Shown here: positions 29,958 through 37,864 of the stretch, one piece after another
How the letters are laid out: each line of letters opens with the position of its first letter
Position numbering within the stretch: the stretch's first letter is position 1
Source: Acidobacteriota bacterium
GTDB taxonomy: Bacteria; Acidobacteriota; UBA6911
Assembly: GCA_003225335.1 (NCBI GenBank)
Contig: QHZE01000456.1
Coordinates: 1-53,866 of the forward strand
Length of the DNA: 53,866 nucleotides
Direction: 5' to 3'
Position numbers and translations under genes: made by a program
Notes under the pieces: generated by a model
Database searches by the model: none
Told to the model about the DNA's origin: nothing
The model's input: only the letters and a program-made list of their open reading frames with translations

Positions 29958-31029
29958 GGACCTCCTCCGTCAGGAACTCCAGCGCATTCCCCGGCTCCTG
30001 TTAATCCGCCTGAGGTCCCTCGGCGATTCGATCTTATCCCTGCCGTTGCTCGAATCCCTGCATCGCTGGCGGCCTGATCTCGACCTCGACGTGCTCAGCG
30101 AAGCCCCGTTCGCCGCCGTTTTCTCCAACCATCCTGCCGTCCACGAGACTCTGATCCTGCGCCCGCGTGCGTGGCCCGGCCGCGAAGGATGGACGCGAAC
30201 GGCCGTCCTCAAAGAGATCCGCCGGCGCCGGTATCCGGTGGTGTTGAATCTGCATGGCGGCACCACCTCCATGATTTTCACGCTGGCCAGTGGCGCGAGG
30301 CTGCGCATCGGTCAGAAGAATTACCGAAACGTCTGGGCTTATAACGCCCAGCTTCCTCCTTCCAACGAAGTCTGGAATCGAAAGGACCTTCACACGGTGG
30401 AGCATCAAATGACCCTGCTCCGCTGGGCGGGGATTCCTGTCCCCCTGGAATTGGAGGGTAGGCTCCACATCGAGCCGAAGGCCCGAGCACAGGCGCAGGA
30501 GCGGCTGCAACGGTCCGGAATCGAACCGCAGAAATACGTGTTGGTTCACCCCACTGCGACGCTCTTTACCAAGCAATGGCAGGAGGGGAACTTCGCCCAA
30601 CTCGCAGATGAACTGAGCGGGCGCTTCAACCTGCCTGTGATCTTCACTTCGGCCAGGAACGAAGAACGCACGTTGACCCGGATCGCCTCGACCGCCCGGC
30701 GGAAGCATCTCTACTGGTCAGATCTGGCCCTGGCCGAGCTTTTTGCCGTGATCGAAGGCTGCAGCCTGTTTGTCGGAAACGACAGCGGGCCGGCTCACGC
30801 GGCGGCTGCGCTAAAAAAGCCCATGGTTGTGGTCTGGGGCTCTTCCAACTCTGTCGCATGGCATCCGTGGAGGACCAATTACGAGCTGGTGCGGTCCGAT
30901 TTCCCCTGCATGCCCTGTCCCGGCTATACCTGCCACGCTTTCGGGAGGCCCAGGTGTATTCTCGATATTCCCGTCGACCGCGTCCTGAGCGCCTGCGAAA
31001 GAATCCTGCCCGGTCATAGCACCGAGTAG
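29890..31029 (+). CDS. Glycosyltransferase family 9 (heptosyltransferase type)
   Basis: GT9 enzymes of the WaaC/WaaF type transfer ADP-heptose to the LPS core. The 379-residue protein has the GT-B N-terminal motif LLLIRLRSLGDSILSLPLL near residues 37-55 and the nucleotide-sugar site in FVGNDSGPAHAAAAL with the conserved D-S-G-P near residue 300. A Cys-rich end (DFPCMPCPGYTCHAFGRPRC) is a pattern seen in one GT9 subgroup. The first 22 residues (through SSILNPHSSILNPD) are translated repeat array, and no other in-frame start precedes the conserved region, so the repeat seems to supply the start codon. It is convergent with a broken heptose kinase gene. Confidence 0.9.
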   Translation: MKESDPASLQSSILNPHSSILNPDLLRQELQRIPRLLLIRLRSLGDSILSLPLLESLHRWRPDLDLDVLSEAPFAAVFSNHPAVHETLILRPRAWPGREGWTRTAVLKEIRRRRYPVVLNLHGGTTSMIFTLASGARLRIGQKNYRNVWAYNAQLPPSNEVWNRKDLHTVEHQMTLLRWAGIPVPLELEGRLHIEPKARAQAQERLQRSGIEPQKYVLVHPTATLFTKQWQEGNFAQLADELSGRFNLPVIFTSARNEERTLTRIASTARRKHLYWSDLALAELFAVIEGCSLFVGNDSGPAHAAAALKKPMVVVWGSSNSVAWHPWRTNYELVRSDFPCMPCPGYTCHAFGRPRCILDIPVDRVLSACERILPGHSTE

Positions 31030-31033
31030 GAAT

Positions 31034-31165
31034 GAAACCACCGATGAACACAGAGCAGCCCAGCCGCAACCAAAAACTTGGCGATCCTTCGTGTCTTCGC
31101 GCCTTCGTGGTAAAGGCCGGACCCAATCCACCACGAAGACGCGAAGACACGAAGAACGATTTGAA
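31034..31165. repeat. Composite repeat at the GT9/hldE junction
   Basis: It contains an ACAGATGAACAC-type unit, the CAGCCCAGCCGCAACCAAAA segment shared with 10800-10860, and an inverted pair of period-8 CGAAG arrays (31084-31160). It lies between two convergent genes. Confidence 0.85.
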
Positions 31166-31171
31166 ACTTCT

Positions 31172-32060
31172 CTATGCGAGGGCGCGGATGCCGGCGGTGA
31201 GCTCCTCGGGCGTTACCGAAGCTGTGCCCAGCTTGCCTACCACGATGCCGGCAGCAATATTGGAAAGAACCGCGGCTTCCAGGACGGTGAGTCCTGCCAC
31301 GAGACCCAGGGCGAGAGTGGAAATGACCGTATCCCCGGCTCCTGTGACGTCGAAGACTTCCCGGGCCACGGTGGGAATGTGCGTAACGCGGGAGTCTCCT
31401 TCAAACAGGGCCATTCCCTCTTCGCCTCGCGTCACGAGCAGATGGGGAATGCCTGTCTCCCGGAGAATTCTCCTACCCGCACGCACCAGGTCGCGAGTAT
31501 TTGAGATGCTGATCCCTGACGCGCGTTCCGCCTCGAACGTATTCGGAGTGATGACCGTTGCGGACCGGTAAGCCGTCAGATTCTTGAGCTTCGGATCGAC
31601 GCAGACGATCTTGCGCGCGGCTCTGGCCAGCCGCAGCGTCTCCCTCAGGAGGGCGGTCGAGATCAGGCCCTTGGCGTAGTCCGAAATGATCACGGCATCG
31701 ACCTTGTCCAGGCTGGACTGGAAACGAGCCACGAGCTTCTTCCGGGAATCGGAAGAGAGCGCGTTGCTGTCTTCGCGATCCGTACGGCAGACCTGCTGGT
31801 GATGCGCGATTATTCTTGTCTTTACGCTGGTCACCCGATTTTCGTCGACAATCAACCCGTGGACGGGCGCCTCCCAGACATGTCGTCTCTTTGCGTATCT
31901 CGACTACCGGTACGGGTGCTTCCGGGCTGATGCGCCTGACGGATCCCCATATGAAGCGGTCCAGCATTACGTCGCCCAGGACGAGAATCCGTTTGCCGCG
32001 GAATTGCTTGACCGCCTCAATCAGATGGCTCTTGTCACAGTTGTATCTCCCGACAGACAT
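31172..32060 (-). pseudogene. Broken D-glycero-beta-D-manno-heptose-7-phosphate kinase (HldE/RfaE kinase domain)
   Basis: Two frames together encode a PfkB-fold heptose kinase. The first piece (32060 down to about 31880) reads [16 protein letters not shown], then [17 protein letters not shown] and ends in the glycine motif LGGA. The second piece (about 31875 to 31172) resumes in another frame at [22 protein letters not shown] and runs to the catalytic FDVTGAGDTVIS and the normal end. About 36-40 residues that family members have between these points are absent and the frame is shifted, so this is an internal deletion, not a single-base slip. No nucleotidyltransferase domain follows. ADP-heptose synthesis from this locus should be lost unless another copy exists or the assembly is wrong. 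Confidence 0.85.
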
Positions 32061-32141
32061 CCGCCGTCTCATTGTGGGAAAGGAACCCAGAACCAAGGAG
32101 CGAGAAGCATCTGCGGGCAATCCGTCAGAAACTGTGCACAA

Positions 32142-32372
32142 ATGAAACCACAGATGAACACAGGTCCGTACCACTAAAGCCGAAAATCCTTTGCTGGCAG
32201 GAAAGGATTTCTCTTCGCGAAATCTTCGCGCTCTTCGCGGCTTCGCGGTGAATCCTGGGCTGGGCTTTCACCGCGAAGGCGCGAAGCACGCGAAGAAAAC
32301 GCGAAGGACTTGAGTTTGGTTGCGGCTCTGCCGCTCTGTGCTTATCTGTGTTCCATCTTTGGTTTAGTTCGT
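32142..32372. repeat. Composite repeat block (inverted copy of 10640-10815)
   Basis: A CCGAAAATCCTTTGCTGGC hairpin is followed by two inverted CGAAG arrays (about 32217-32308) and a TCTGTGTTCCATC arm. It matches the 10640-10815 block in reverse complement over about 165 bases. It occupies the gap 32061-32390, where I see no gene. Confidence 0.85.
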
Positions 32373-32390
32373 GCTCTTGGTGCGGCTGCT

Positions 32391-33029
32391 TCATCCGGGA
32401 ATGATTAACGACGGGCCGGGCGCGTCAAGCTCTCCGCCGCGCGGCATGGTTCTGGCAAGAAAGTCCACATAGCTGGTAGCGGAATGCCGCTCTTGTATGT
32501 GGCTGGCGACCAGTCCGCGGATGAACTCCAGACAGTCCACGGCGTCTTCCAGTTTCAGGCGTCCCTGCTGCGGGCTGGGGGGATCTCGATACGTCTTCAT
32601 AATCTCGCCCAGTCGCCTGCGCAGCATGTCTATTTTCAGGTTGCTGGAAGTGTGTTCGTAGAAGATCCCCTTCTCCTCGGTACGGTAGGTTCGGAGAAGC
32701 AAATCCACCGCTTCGGCAACTTCACTGTCGGTCAAGTTCCGGGAAGCGCGCCGCTCCTCGGCGAGAACATACTCCAGATGCGCGACTACCGGCTCGAAGC
32801 GGCTCAAGACCCGGGCCCGCATCTGTTGTTTCATCGGGTCTGAAGTTCGCAGGTGGCGCGCGCTTTCGAGCTGGACTTCGTGGCTGCGCCCTGCTTTCAG
32901 ATAGGGGCAGCTCTCCGGACAGTCGATTTCGAGAATGCGCTTCTCCCCGCAGCACTGGGCGCAAATCATCGCGTTCTTGGCGGGGCAGTGCCGCTTCCCT
33001 TTCCTCCGGTTGCAAAGGATGCATTTCAT
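32391..33029 (-). CDS. Cys-rich zinc-binding protein of unknown function
   Basis: I do not recognise this 212-residue protein by name. The first 45 residues hold eight cysteines and one His in the order CILC, C, CAQCC, C and C (MKCILCNRRKG, then KRHCPAKNAMICAQCC, then CPESCPY), consistent with one or two zinc knuckles. The rest is mostly helical and charged, with a Glu/Arg-rich centre. The ATG at 33029 is the natural start. It is the last gene of the minus-strand block, and the broken heptose kinase gene lies downstream on the same strand. A nucleic-acid or protein-binding role is possible; nothing in the sequence decides it. Confidence 0.75.
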   Translation of the reverse strand: MKCILCNRRKGKRHCPAKNAMICAQCCGEKRILEIDCPESCPYLKAGRSHEVQLESARHLRTSDPMKQQMRARVLSRFEPVVAHLEYVLAEERRASRNLTDSEVAEAVDLLLRTYRTEEKGIFYEHTSSNLKIDMLRRRLGEIMKTYRDPPSPQQGRLKLEDAVDCLEFIRGLVASHIQERHSATSYVDFLARTMPRGGELDAPGPSLIIPG

Positions 33030-33119
33030 TTTAGGTGTCCAGAAAGGCTTATCTTACAGCGCGACTGAGCCGCAAACAAACACATTCACCGGGTTTTGGG
33101 AGAGAATTGGGGCCGGAAA

Positions 33120-33305
33120 GACTTGCCGAATTACACGAATTTTTTTGCTAACCGGGATCTATGCCAAGGAAATCGCTCCAAGTGAAGCGCGTTCATCCGC
33201 CGGCCTGTCTTTTCGTGTAATTCGTGTAATTCGTTGCGAGTTTTTCCGGGTTTGGTTCACATCCAGGCTGCGCTCAGGGCAAGCCAAGGCCTGAACTCCG
33301 AACCT
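33120..33305. repeat. CACGAATT arrays and a CTGAACTCC arm
   Basis: Inverted arrays of the word ACACGAATT (arms near 33123-33145 and 33212-33236) are followed by a partial GTTTGG...CCTGAACTCCGAAC hairpin (33250-33303) that runs into the 3' end of the metalloprotein gene. Confidence 0.75.
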
Positions 33306-34053
33306 TCCCTCGGGAGCGACAGAACTCATTCAGGAATCTCTTTATGCTGGCGCGATCAGGATAGGCTTCTTCAGCCCTGCGGAATTCAGGAGGGTGGTGC
33401 CGCCCGCGCCCGTGGCCGTCTGTGCCCGAGAAAAGAATGTGCAACATTTCGTGATAGAGGATGTACGAGACCACGCCGCGCGGAACCCTCGGAGAATCCA
33501 GAACCGGGCTGATGGTAATGCTGTTATGGACCTCGTCAAAATGCCCCAGCCGGCTCCAACTGCGGCGGGGCCCCCAGCCCAACTGCTTGATGTGCAGCTG
33601 GTGATTGAAGTGCTTGCCGTTCAGCTCCTCAAAAATCTCCCGGAGCGCATGATGCCGGCCCTTGGAAGAATTTATGAGCTTGCGCCCTCGCTGCAGGCGC
33701 CGCCGTCGAAGCCCAGCCTCCAGTTCCGGGTCCCGTCGAAACTGCTCGTAGATTTCCTCCATGTCCCTGGGCGCGCGTCTTCGAAGCACCTTGCAGGCGA
33801 GCAGGACCGCGATCGCCTCCAGCACAGCACCCGGTGCATGACGGCAGTGGTCGCTGATGCGTATCGCCCACCCCTCCCCTTTCTTCCGGATCGTGTGAGT
33901 GAGACCCACGTAGGGGTAAAAGGAGGCAACCACTTCCGCCTCCCGAAACGACGGGAAGAAGTTGCGCAGAACCTGACGGCAAATCCGTCCAAGCTCGTCG
34001 GAGCTCCTCCCCGATTGCGGATTGCCGATTGCCGATTGGGTATTGAATTCCAT
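33274..34053 (-). CDS. SprT-like zinc metalloprotein
   Basis: The 259-residue product carries an HExxH zinc motif (YILYHEMLHILF, near residue 202), followed about 16 residues later by GRGRHHPPEFRRAE, which can supply the third ligand. This arrangement fits the SprT/M48-like superfamily; human Spartan and bacterial SprT are relatives. An N-terminal helical part and a Trp/Arg-rich GWGPRRSWSRLG segment precede the site. The only available in-frame start (ATG 34053) lies in a period-7 repeat array, so residues 2-15 (EFNTQSAIGNPQSG) are repeat-encoded. The gene follows an ABC-2 permease gene. Whether it is a protease is not shown. Confidence 0.8.
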   Translation of the reverse strand: MEFNTQSAIGNPQSGRSSDELGRICRQVLRNFFPSFREAEVVASFYPYVGLTHTIRKKGEGWAIRISDHCRHAPGAVLEAIAVLLACKVLRRRAPRDMEEIYEQFRRDPELEAGLRRRRLQRGRKLINSSKGRHHALREIFEELNGKHFNHQLHIKQLGWGPRRSWSRLGHFDEVHNSITISPVLDSPRVPRGVVSYILYHEMLHILFSGTDGHGRGRHHPPEFRRAEEAYPDRASIKRFLNEFCRSRGKVRSSGLGLP

Positions 34054-34137
34054 TTCGATTTCGGATTGCGGCTTGCGGATTGCGGATTGTCAATCCGCAA
34101 TCCGCAATCCTCAATCCTCAATCCTCAATCCTCAATT
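34008..34137. repeat. Inverted period-7 GGATTGC/CAATCCT arrays
   Basis: GATTGCGGATTGCCGATTG units are followed by reverse-complement CAATCCGCAATCC and CAATCCT units. The block overlaps the first codons of the SprT-like gene and ends at the stop codon of the ABC-2 permease gene. Confidence 0.88.
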
Positions 34138-34927
34138 AACTCCCGGTGCTCTTGTATTGCCGGACGCCGCGATCCCAGACAAACAAAGCCAAAGCGACGA
34201 CCGCAGCCGCAACCAGCGGTATCAGGTAGAACTCCCTCATGAACTCTTTCCGCCCCAGAAAACGGACCGTCGGGTAAAAGGAGGCAAAGGCAAAAGGAAT
34301 GATCCAGTTCAACAGGAACTGGATGAAAGCGTTGTATATCGTGATCGGATACCGCCCAAAGGCGATCATGTTATAGACCGGCGGCGCTATCCCGATCCTG
34401 TCCTCGAACCAGAAATTCACGCTGCTGAGTATCACAAATACAAATATATAGATGACCGCTCCGCAAAAAACCAGAAGAGGAAACTCGATCAGATTGGTCA
34501 GGTCCCAGGGAATCCCGAGCTTGACGGAACAGTAACCAACAGCGGCCATCCCAATGATGATTTCCTGCAAGGATTCCAAGCGGAAATTTTCAAACAGCAC
34601 CTGAAACAGCGAGTGCAGTGGGCGCAAGAGCACCCTGTCAAACTTTCCTTCCACGATATAGGCGTCGCCGAACTCATAGAGGTTCAGGCTGATAATATTG
34701 AAAAGGCCCATCGGCATCAGAGAGAACCCATAAATGAAAAGAATCTCTTCGAATTTCCAACCCTGGAGATGCGGGATCCTGGTAAAAAGCACCAGCACGA
34801 ACCCGTATCCCGCGATTGTGGCAAGGATGCTGGTAAAGGATGCGATCAGAAAATCGGCCTTGTATGCCAGACGGGTCTTGGCATATTGCCCCAGGTAATG
34901 CCACAGGATAACCAGAAGATCCTTCAT
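34136..34927 (-). CDS. ABC-2 type transporter permease (COG3694-like)
   Basis: This is one of two permease subunits of an exporter whose ATPase is encoded upstream. The 263-residue protein has six hydrophobic segments (for example IASFTSILATIAGYGFVLVLF) and an interfacial segment (FEEILFIYGFSLMPMGLFNI). It resembles the COG3694 permeases that pair with COG4586 and COG4587 proteins. The ATG at 34927 directly abuts a repeat array, with only three bases between them. The C-terminal residues run to the edge of another array. Substrate is unknown, and it has the same length as its partner permease. Confidence 0.86.
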   Translation of the reverse strand: MKDLLVILWHYLGQYAKTRLAYKADFLIASFTSILATIAGYGFVLVLFTRIPHLQGWKFEEILFIYGFSLMPMGLFNIISLNLYEFGDAYIVEGKFDRVLLRPLHSLFQVLFENFRLESLQEIIIGMAAVGYCSVKLGIPWDLTNLIEFPLLVFCGAVIYIFVFVILSSVNFWFEDRIGIAPPVYNMIAFGRYPITIYNAFIQFLLNWIIPFAFASFYPTVRFLGRKEFMREFYLIPLVAAAVVALALFVWDRGVRQYKSTGS

Positions 34928-35012
34928 GTTAAGGATTTCGGATTGCGGATTGCGGATTGCGGATTTTGAATTTGTCAATCCGCAATCCGCAATCCCAAAT
35001 CCGCAATCACTA
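34928..35012. repeat. Inverted period-7 GGATTGC arrays
   Basis: The array fills the whole gap between the two permease genes and overlaps the stop codon region of the upstream one. Confidence 0.88.
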
Positions 35013-35801
35013 CCCCCCCTGGATCGAAAGCCGGGCAATGGAGAACTTCCAATGCAGTCTGCCAAGCAAGTAGAGAATCGCCACCCAGACTGTCTGAATC
35101 CCGAGCGCCCGGACTGCCGCCGCTCCCGCGACTCTCCCGAGATAGATCTGGAGGGGAGTGTAGCTGACGTGCTGAAACGGAAGATAGAACATGACTTCCT
35201 GCAGGCTCCTCGGGAAAAAAGCGATCGGAAGCAGCAGCCCGGACATGAATTCCATGATGAAGTATTTGGCCCGGATAATTCCCAGAATAGACTGCAGCTG
35301 CAAGGCGCATGTCCCGACCAGAAAGTTCAGCAAGGCAAATATAAACAGGGCGAGCAGGCAACTCATCGCAAACAGCAAACCTGACAGAAACGTGGCCGGC
35401 GGGCGCACAGGGTAGACAAAGCATAGGAGCGCCGCTATCGGGAGGGTAAACATCACAAATCGGAAACAGGATTCCCCTATCGTTTGAGACAGATACATCA
35501 GTTGTGTGTCGACAGGCTTGATGAGGTTTATGGCGATCTTTCCTTCCATGACTTCAGCGGCCATGTCGCGATCGATGTTGTTGAAGTAAAACGACCGAAT
35601 GATCCAGCCGACAGCCACATAGGTCACGATCTGCCCCAAGTCGTATCCGGAGACGTCGCTGCTGGCGCTGTAGACCGAGCGCCAGATGAAATAGTAGACG
35701 GAGACGTTTACGAAGTAGGTAAGAATCCCCGTGAAGTATCGCAGGCGGTAAGACAGTATTTTAAGAAAGGCAACCCTCGAGAATTCAAAATAGACGAGCA
35801 T
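35010..35801 (-). CDS. ABC-2 type transporter permease (COG4587-like)
   Basis: This is the second permease of the exporter, 263 residues with six predicted membrane helices. The first (FTGILTYFVNVSVYYFIW) follows a short basic cytoplasmic start (MLVYFEFSRVAFLKILSYRLRYF), and a conserved KPVDTQLMYLS loop follows the second. It begins at ATG 35801, immediately next to a period-7 array, so no ribosome-binding site can be identified. A longer frame to 35945 is translated array and is rejected. Transcription order is ATPase, this permease, then the other permease. Confidence 0.86.
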   Translation of the reverse strand: MLVYFEFSRVAFLKILSYRLRYFTGILTYFVNVSVYYFIWRSVYSASSDVSGYDLGQIVTYVAVGWIIRSFYFNNIDRDMAAEVMEGKIAINLIKPVDTQLMYLSQTIGESCFRFVMFTLPIAALLCFVYPVRPPATFLSGLLFAMSCLLALFIFALLNFLVGTCALQLQSILGIIRAKYFIMEFMSGLLLPIAFFPRSLQEVMFYLPFQHVSYTPLQIYLGRVAGAAAVRALGIQTVWVAILYLLGRLHWKFSIARLSIQGG

Positions 35802-35802
35802 T

Positions 35803-35954
35803 CGATTGCGGATTTCCGATTGCAGATTGCCGATTTCGCATTTCGGATTTCGGATTGCGGATTTTGAGATCCTCACTCGATTTACCAGATTTCTCGATTG
35901 CGGATTGTGGATTTGAAATCGATGCGCAGGACCTTCAATCCGCAATCCGCAATC
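35803..35954. repeat. Long period-7 GGATTGC array block
   Basis: Degenerate GATTGCGGATTTCCG units and a reverse-complement arm fill the 150-base gap between the ATPase gene and its permease gene. Confidence 0.88.
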
Positions 35955-36998
35955 CTAAAGGCCGCGGCTGTATATGGTCTTGATGATTTCCTCGATCGGC
36001 TGCTCTTCTATGAAGATGTCCCGCACGGGCACCTGGTTGACGATCTTCCGGATGATCTCCGCGGAGGAGACTTGCTCGCGGTTGTAGTGAATTCTGCAGG
36101 TTAGCTCGTCGAGATGCTCCCACTGAATTCCGTTTCCGCTGCCGAGAGCCTGGCCGAGTTGCAGCCCGCTATGACGGTCGTGCAGGTGAACAAGGATCTG
36201 ATTGAAGCGGCCCAGACGCCGGCGCAACCCATCCAGCGTCCCGTCATATAAGAGCCTGCCGCGGTCGATGATCGCGATGCGGCGGCAGAGTTCCTCGATG
36301 TCCGAGAGATCATGCGTGGTGAGCAGGATTGTCGTCTTCATCGTCCTGTTGATCTCCTTGAGAAACTCACGAATCCGGTCCTTGGCCACAACGTCGAGGC
36401 CTATGGTCGGCTCGTCGAGAAACACGATGCGGGGGTAGTGCAAGAGAGCGGCGGCGATGTCGCAACGCATGCGCTGGCCCAGGCTCAATTTCCTCACAGG
36501 CGTGTGCAGAAGCTCGTCGAGTCCCAGCAACTCGCCGAAGAGGCCCAATCGCTGCCGGAAGTCTTCGGTGGAGACGTCGTAGATGCGCCGCAGCAGTTTG
36601 AAGCTCTCGATCACCGCGATGTCCCACCACAACTGCGTCCTCTGACCGAAGACCACTCCGATCGTTTTGGTGTAACGCGTCCGGTCGCGGTAGGGATCGA
36701 GCCCGGCGGCGACGATCTCTCCGGACGTAGGCACGAGTATCCCGGTCATCATCTTGATCGTCGTTGATTTCCCGGCTCCGTTCGGACCGATGTAACCGAG
36801 AAACTCCCCTTCTTCCACATTCAGGTTTATACCGTCCACAGCGGCCAGAGTGACGTAGTCGCGGTGAAACAGGTCCCGAACGGCGCCCCAGACGCCCTCT
36901 CTCCGTTTGAAGACTCGAAACTCCTTACGCAGGTTCCGCGCTTCGATTATGGGCACCGTCACACCTTCATGACCGGGAAGCCGTGAAAAAATTGGCAT
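35955..36998 (-). CDS. ABC transporter ATP-binding protein (COG4586-like)
   Basis: This protein energises the two ABC-2 permeases encoded next. The 347-residue product has Walker A (GPNGAGKSTTIK), Q-loop (VVFGQRTQLWWD), ABC signature (KLSLGQRMRCD), Walker B (RIVFLDEPTIGLD) and the H-loop (LLTTHDLSDIEEL). The N-terminal FRVFKRREGVWGAVRDLFHR insertion and the C-terminal 100-residue extension are typical of COG4586 proteins. The start may be the ATG at 36998 or a GTG at 36962 (GTGACGGTG context, just after GAAGG). No associated regulator is present, so the exported compound is unknown. Confidence 0.9.
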   Translation of the reverse strand: MPIFSRLPGHEGVTVPIIEARNLRKEFRVFKRREGVWGAVRDLFHRDYVTLAAVDGINLNVEEGEFLGYIGPNGAGKSTTIKMMTGILVPTSGEIVAAGLDPYRDRTRYTKTIGVVFGQRTQLWWDIAVIESFKLLRRIYDVSTEDFRQRLGLFGELLGLDELLHTPVRKLSLGQRMRCDIAAALLHYPRIVFLDEPTIGLDVVAKDRIREFLKEINRTMKTTILLTTHDLSDIEELCRRIAIIDRGRLLYDGTLDGLRRRLGRFNQILVHLHDRHSGLQLGQALGSGNGIQWEHLDELTCRIHYNREQVSSAEIIRKIVNQVPVRDIFIEEQPIEEIIKTIYSRGL

Positions 36999-37018
36999 GC
37001 ATCATTGGCCACAGAGAC

Positions 37019-37146
37019 ACAGAGAAAAGCTTGCCACGAATTACACGAAATAGGCTGGCGGTTCCACGGAGCTCTTGCATCACGCTTCACTAACGGTATA
37101 CAGCGTCCGTGAAAGAACTCGTGTCATTCGTGAAATTCGTGGCAAG
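37019..37146. repeat. Inverted ACACGAATT-type arrays
   Basis: A CCACGAATTACACGAAAT arm and an ATTCGTGAAATTCGTGG arm lie about 90 bases apart upstream of the ABC exporter operon. Confidence 0.78.
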
Positions 37147-37217
37147 TCTTTCTGGCGTCAATTCTTTCCCCGGGCTCCTCGCGAGCCTGAGTGATTTCCT
37201 GCGTTTCGCGACAGAAA

Positions 37218-37332
37218 CCAGGTCCACTTGGTGGACACAAAGTTCACAAATCGGTCAAGTTTTGTATCATGGCCGGGACGGCCATGCCACGAAGCCATCG
37301 TGGCACGGGCGTCTCGCCCGTGAAAGACTGGG
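37218..37332. repeat. Two-hairpin dispersed element, copy 2
   Basis: Same layout as 7443-7559: a GGTCCACTTGGTGGAC palindrome, a TCACAAATCGGTCAAGTTTT block, then the CATGGCC/GGCCATG and CACGGGC/GCCCGTG hairpins. The two copies are nearly identical over the hairpin half. Confidence 0.88.
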
Positions 37333-37467
37333 CGGTATGAGGATCGCTCGCTATGAATAGCGAGCGACCTCATACCGCCGAGGGTAGGGAACCGCCGATG
37401 CACGCCGATTCACGCCGATGAGCCGCACCGAACATCGGCGTGCATCCGCGTGCATCGGCGGTTCCAA
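37331..37467. repeat. Two nested palindromes
   Basis: A near-perfect 50-base palindrome (GGCGGTATGAGG ... CCTCATACCGCC, with TCGCTCGCTAT/ATAGCGAGCGA inside) is followed by a longer hairpin with 10-base units CGATGCACGC. No gene is visible here. Confidence 0.85.
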
Positions 37468-37560
37468 ACAACTGCGCTTGTTCCATTTCTCTTTTATCAA
37501 TCAACCAGGCCTCTCGGACGAAATTTGACCAGTTTGTGAACTTGGCGACCACCAAGTAGA

Positions 37561-37856
37561 ACTAGGCTAGTTTCTGGCGCGAAACTAGCCCCGCAGGGGC
37601 GACTCAGGAAAGCTCAGGGCGCAAGCCCTGGGAACAAGCACAGTAACAAGGGAAGCCCCAAAGGGGCGATGCAGTTGGTCCCGGTACCAAAGAGGCGCGC
37701 CTTATGACGAGCATTTATCTGGAGTTGAGATCGAACTCCCTGCGCCGCCCTTTCAGGGCTTTCCGCAATTTGGCCCTTGAACCCAGGGCTTGCGCCCTGG
37801 GCTGTCCTGCTGGACCCCTTCGGGGTCCTTGGTTTCGCGCCAGAAACTAGGCTAGT
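37561..37856. mobile_element. MITE-like element with 25-base terminal inverted repeats
   Basis: The 296-base segment begins ACTAGGCTAGTTTCTGGCGC and ends with its reverse complement (37832-37856), with one mismatch in 25 bases. Inside are at least five short GC-rich hairpins (CCCCGCAGGGGC, CAGGGCGCAAGCCCTG, GCCCCAAAGGGGC, CCAGGGCTTGCGCCCTGG, GGACCCCTTCGGGGTCC). It encodes nothing convincing and lies nine bases from the lpxD stop codon. I see no clear target-site duplication, so transposition is inferred from the ends only. Confidence 0.7.
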
Positions 37857-37864
37857 GGTCAGGC

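Noticed and set aside
35802..35945. N-terminal extensions rich in IADCGL/IRNPQS peptides on permeases and neighbours
   Set aside because: These peptides are translations of the period-7 GGATTGC array in different frames, not protein sequence.
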